NCBI GenBank assembly: GCA_020851915.1
Contig: JADZBT010000031.1
Coordinates: 1 to 9,218 of the forward strand
Length of the DNA stretch: 9,218 nucleotides
DNA from: Alphaproteobacteria bacterium
Lineage (GTDB): Bacteria; Pseudomonadota; Alphaproteobacteria; Rickettsiales; RI-342
Direction of reading: 5' to 3'
Made by a program: the position numbers and the translations under genes. This document shows, one piece after another, positions 7,730 through 9,218 of this stretch. Within the stretch, counting starts at the first letter, position 1. Each line of letters opens with the position of its first letter. Below the pieces are notes generated by a model, which did not search any database, was not told the DNA's origin, and saw only the letters and a program-made list of their open reading frames with translations.

Positions 7730-8545
7730 TTATTCAAAAATGAATACGGATTCGGTAACGGTAGAAATATCGACGCCGACCAGATGGATGCTCTCAAGCG
7801 GAAGAACCACGATCACGGCGTCATCCGACTCCACGATCTGAAGGTCGTCCATACTGGTTGCGAAGCCGCGCAGGTCGATGCGATCGCCTTGTGCCGCATA
7901 AAAATCCATTATGTAGTCGATCGCATTCACGTTCGAGCCGTCTACCACCTCCACGGCGCCGTGGAACACAAAAACATCCGCGCCCGTGCCGCCGGTCATC
8001 GTATCCCAGCCCAGCCCGCCCGGGAGGGTGTCCCCTCTCAGCCCGCCGAGGAGAACATCCGCGCCCGCGCCACCATAGAGCTGGTCGGAACCCTGCCCGC
8101 CATAGAGCGAATCCGCCGCAATGCCGCCATAGAGCGAGTCATCGCCCTGATTGCCGTAAAGCGCATTGCCCAGATCCGCCGCGCCCATCAGCGTCGGGGA
8201 CACCCCGCCGACGATGAGGTCGTCGCCCCTGCTGCCATAGAGCGTATCCTGCCCAAGGCCGCCATAAATACCGTCGTTCCCGCCATAGCCATAGAGCCGA
8301 TCATCATCCTGGCCGCCCAGCATCGTGTCGCCGCCCTCGCCGCCATAGATGAGGTCGTCGCCCTGATTGCCGAACAGCGCGGCGGGAGTGGGAATGCTGT
8401 TGCCAAAAATAGTGTCGTTGCCCTCGCGGCCCTCTACCCAAGGGAGGGCAGAAGGGAGAAAAAGATTCTCCCCCGCCGACGTGCCGATGGTGCGGTCGGC
8501 AGGGTCTGTCAGTGCTGCGAGCGAGGTAGGGTCTATGGACACCAT
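7730..8545 (-). CDS. RTX-type calcium-binding repeat protein, complete
   Basis: 271 residues, acidic. An N-terminal segment of about 38 residues (MVSIDPTSLAALTDPAD...) without a signal peptide is followed by glycine/aspartate nonapeptides (about 39-190; e.g. LFGNQGDDL, LYGGQGSDQ, LYGGAGADV). Then comes a serralysin-like C-terminal domain: GADVFVFHG (188-196), IDYIMDFYAAQGDRIDLRG (209-227) and a hydrophobic end SVFIFE. Such proteins bind Ca2+ in a parallel beta-roll and are usually exported by type I secretion using an uncleaved C-terminal signal; secretion here is inferred. No enzymatic domain is seen. The repeats fall into two blocks, each opening with GNQGDD (59-64 and 131-136), separated by GGVSPTLMGAADLGN. 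The ATG lies 2 bases after the stop of an lpdA-like leader ORF and has only a poor ribosome site of its own, so coupled translation is likely. It is a paralogue of the next gene upstream. Confidence 0.88.
   Translation of the reverse strand: MVSIDPTSLAALTDPADRTIGTSAGENLFLPSALPWVEGREGNDTIFGNSIPTPAALFGNQGDDLIYGGEGGDTMLGGQDDDRLYGYGGNDGIYGGLGQDTLYGSRGDDLIVGGVSPTLMGAADLGNALYGNQGDDSLYGGIAADSLYGGQGSDQLYGGAGADVLLGGLRGDTLPGGLGWDTMTGGTGADVFVFHGAVEVVDGSNVNAIDYIMDFYAAQGDRIDLRGFATSMDDLQIVESDDAVIVVLPLESIHLVGVDISTVTESVFIFE
7976..8431 (-). repeat. RTX nonapeptide repeat array (DNA level)
   Basis: The DNA encoding residues 39-190 is internally repetitive with a 27-base period (or 18-base double units in parts), seen on the plus strand as recurring GCCATAGAGC or GCCATAGA at 8067, 8100, 8127, 8237, 8290 and 8341 or close to these. 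It is coding repeat DNA, not a CRISPR array. Confidence 0.75.
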
Positions 8546-8547
8546 TG

Positions 8548-8655
8548 TTACACCACTCTCAGCAAACGCTGCGGTTCTTCGGTGTATTGCTTCATGGCCT
8601 TATAACCGCCAGTGCCGCCGCCGATGATGACTACGTCGAAATGATTGTCGGTCAC
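8548..8655 (-). CDS. 35-codon leader ORF: duplicated lpdA N-terminus
   Basis: From GTG 8655 the frame reads MTDNHFDVVIIGGGTGGY, then 17 unrelated residues (KAMKQYTEEPQRLLRVV) and a TAA at 8550-8548. The first 18 residues match LpdA (MTDNQFDVVIIGGGPGGY) with two changes, and the ribosome site AGGAAG just upstream is conserved too. It is much too short to be an enzyme. It begins 18 bases after the stop of the upstream RTX gene and ends 2 bases before the ATG of the downstream one. It is either a decayed lpdA fragment left by duplication or a working leader cistron that delivers ribosomes to the RTX gene. The open frame and intact ribosome site favour translation, which is not proven. Confidence 0.65.
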   Translation of the reverse strand: MTDNHFDVVIIGGGTGGYKAMKQYTEEPQRLLRVV

Positions 8656-8676
8656 GGTATCTTCCTGATATTGTTA
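8614..8676. repeat. lpdA start-region repeat, copy 2
   Basis: This is the second copy of the segment at 7662-7725. Both copies follow the 3' end of an RTX gene on the minus strand, so the duplicated unit includes an RTX tail plus the lpdA start. Here the lpdA likeness stops after about 18 codons. Confidence 0.9.
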
Positions 8677-9218
8677 GCCGAGAATGAAAGCGACTTCAGT
8701 AATGGTCGAGGCGTCGGAAACACCCCAAAGCGTAATTTCCTGGGTAACCATATCGCCCTCTACCGTTACAATGGTATAGATCTGGTTAACATCCATGATA
8801 ACCGTGGAGATTTCTACCTGGCTGAAGTCAGAGGCGAGCCCTCGCAGATCTATACGATCTCCTTCCGTAACGCTGAAATCTAGAATTTCGTCCTCAAGCG
8901 CGACGCCATCATTGGATAGCCCATGAAACACGAATACATCTGCGCCCACTCCGCCTGAAACAGAATCGCTACCTTGTCCTCCAATGAGTGTATCGTTTCC
9001 TTCATAGCCATCCAGAAGGTCTGCGCCCGTATTGCCAAATAGCACATCCGCACCATCGTCTGCCCTGATAATATCCTCGCCGCTGCCGCCAACAATCACG
9101 TCATTGCCGGACCCTCCGTCCAGCAGGTCGTCACCGGACTCTCCCGAGATGTAATCATCGCCCTCTCTTCCCAAGAGCCAATCGTCATCACCGCCGCCAA
9201 ACAAGGAATCACTTCCTC
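8674..9218 (-). CDS. RTX-type calcium-binding repeat protein, C-terminal part (runs off the right edge)
   Basis: The frame is open from the window edge (first full codon at 9216) to TAA 8676-8674, showing 180 residues. Nonapeptides such as LFGGGDDDW, LLGREGDDY, LLDGGSGND and LIGGQGSDS fill the first half. A C-terminal domain follows: GADVFVFHG, then EDEILDFSVTEGDRIDLRG and the end TITEVAFILG. It aligns along its whole C-terminal domain with the neighbouring RTX protein (GADVFVFHG, GDRIDLRG and a final STVTESVFIFE-like segment), so the two are paralogues. Its codons look less GC-rich than those of the neighbour. The internal TTG at 9204 should not be taken as the start, because repeats continue upstream of it. 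Calcium binding and type I secretion are inferred from the family. Confidence 0.85.
   Translation of the reverse strand, partial: GSDSLFGGGDDDWLLGREGDDYISGESGDDLLDGGSGNDVIVGGSGEDIIRADDGADVLFGNTGADLLDGYEGNDTLIGGQGSDSVSGGVGADVFVFHGLSNDGVALEDEILDFSVTEGDRIDLRGLASDFSQVEISTVIMDVNQIYTIVTVEGDMVTQEITLWGVSDASTITEVAFILG

Noticed and set aside
7976..8431. Possible CRISPR array from regularly spaced short repeats
   Set aside because: The repeats are imperfect, in frame and encode glycine/aspartate nonapeptides; there are no unique spacers of constant length.
7784..8605. 273-residue plus-strand ORF opposite the RTX gene
   Set aside because: It is the mirror of the RTX repeats; its apparent periodicity comes from the coding repeats on the minus strand.

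Overview
This window looks like chromosomal DNA from an alphaproteobacterium. The evidence is the gene order hemE | AT-rich gap | DUF299 kinase/phosphorylase - aroE - coaE - dnaQ, then mltA - Tim44-like gene | secB. This neighbourhood is known in alphaproteobacteria to flank the chromosomal replication origin, as in Caulobacter and Rickettsia, where oriC lies beside hemE. The genes are moderately GC-rich while the hemE/ppsR gap is clearly AT-rich. A genus cannot be assigned from the sequence alone.

Layout. Positions 1-189 (-) hold the first 63 codons of hemE. Positions 190-558 are an intergenic region with a cluster of DnaA-box-like 9-mers, one of them perfect, next to an AT-rich segment; this is the candidate oriC. 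Transcribed rightward from it is a compact operon: ppsR (GTG start, 559-1392), aroE (1385-2239) and coaE (2236-2835) overlap by 8 and 4 bases, and dnaQ (2920-3588) follows after 84 bases. A hairpin pair separates dnaQ from the convergent mltA (lipoprotein lytic transglycosylase) and its upstream neighbour, a Tim44-like membrane protein gene. An inverted pair of REP-like palindromes sits at the mltA/timA junction and supplies the likely mltA start codon. Divergent from timA is secB (5739-6233), preceded by several perfect inverted repeats. A long inverted repeat lies between secB and the convergent lpdA (6312-7703).

The right end is the accessory part. Directly upstream of lpdA, in the same orientation, are two tandem RTX-type (glycine/aspartate nonapeptide) protein genes: one complete (7730-8545) and one running off the window (8674 to beyond 9218). 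Between them is a 35-codon ORF that is a near copy of the lpdA ribosome-binding site, GTG start and first 18 codons. It ends 2 bases before the ATG of the complete RTX gene. A duplicated lpdA translation-initiation region has therefore become a leader cistron for a putative secreted Ca2+-binding protein.

Functionally, the left and middle parts are housekeeping: haem synthesis, PEP/pyruvate flux control, shikimate and CoA synthesis, replication proofreading, murein turnover and protein export. lpdA supplies the E3 subunit of 2-oxo acid dehydrogenases. The most unusual points are the lpdA'-RTX duplication, a Cys in place of a conserved Gly in the LpdA NAD-binding motif, the REP-like element at the mltA start, and the origin-like region.
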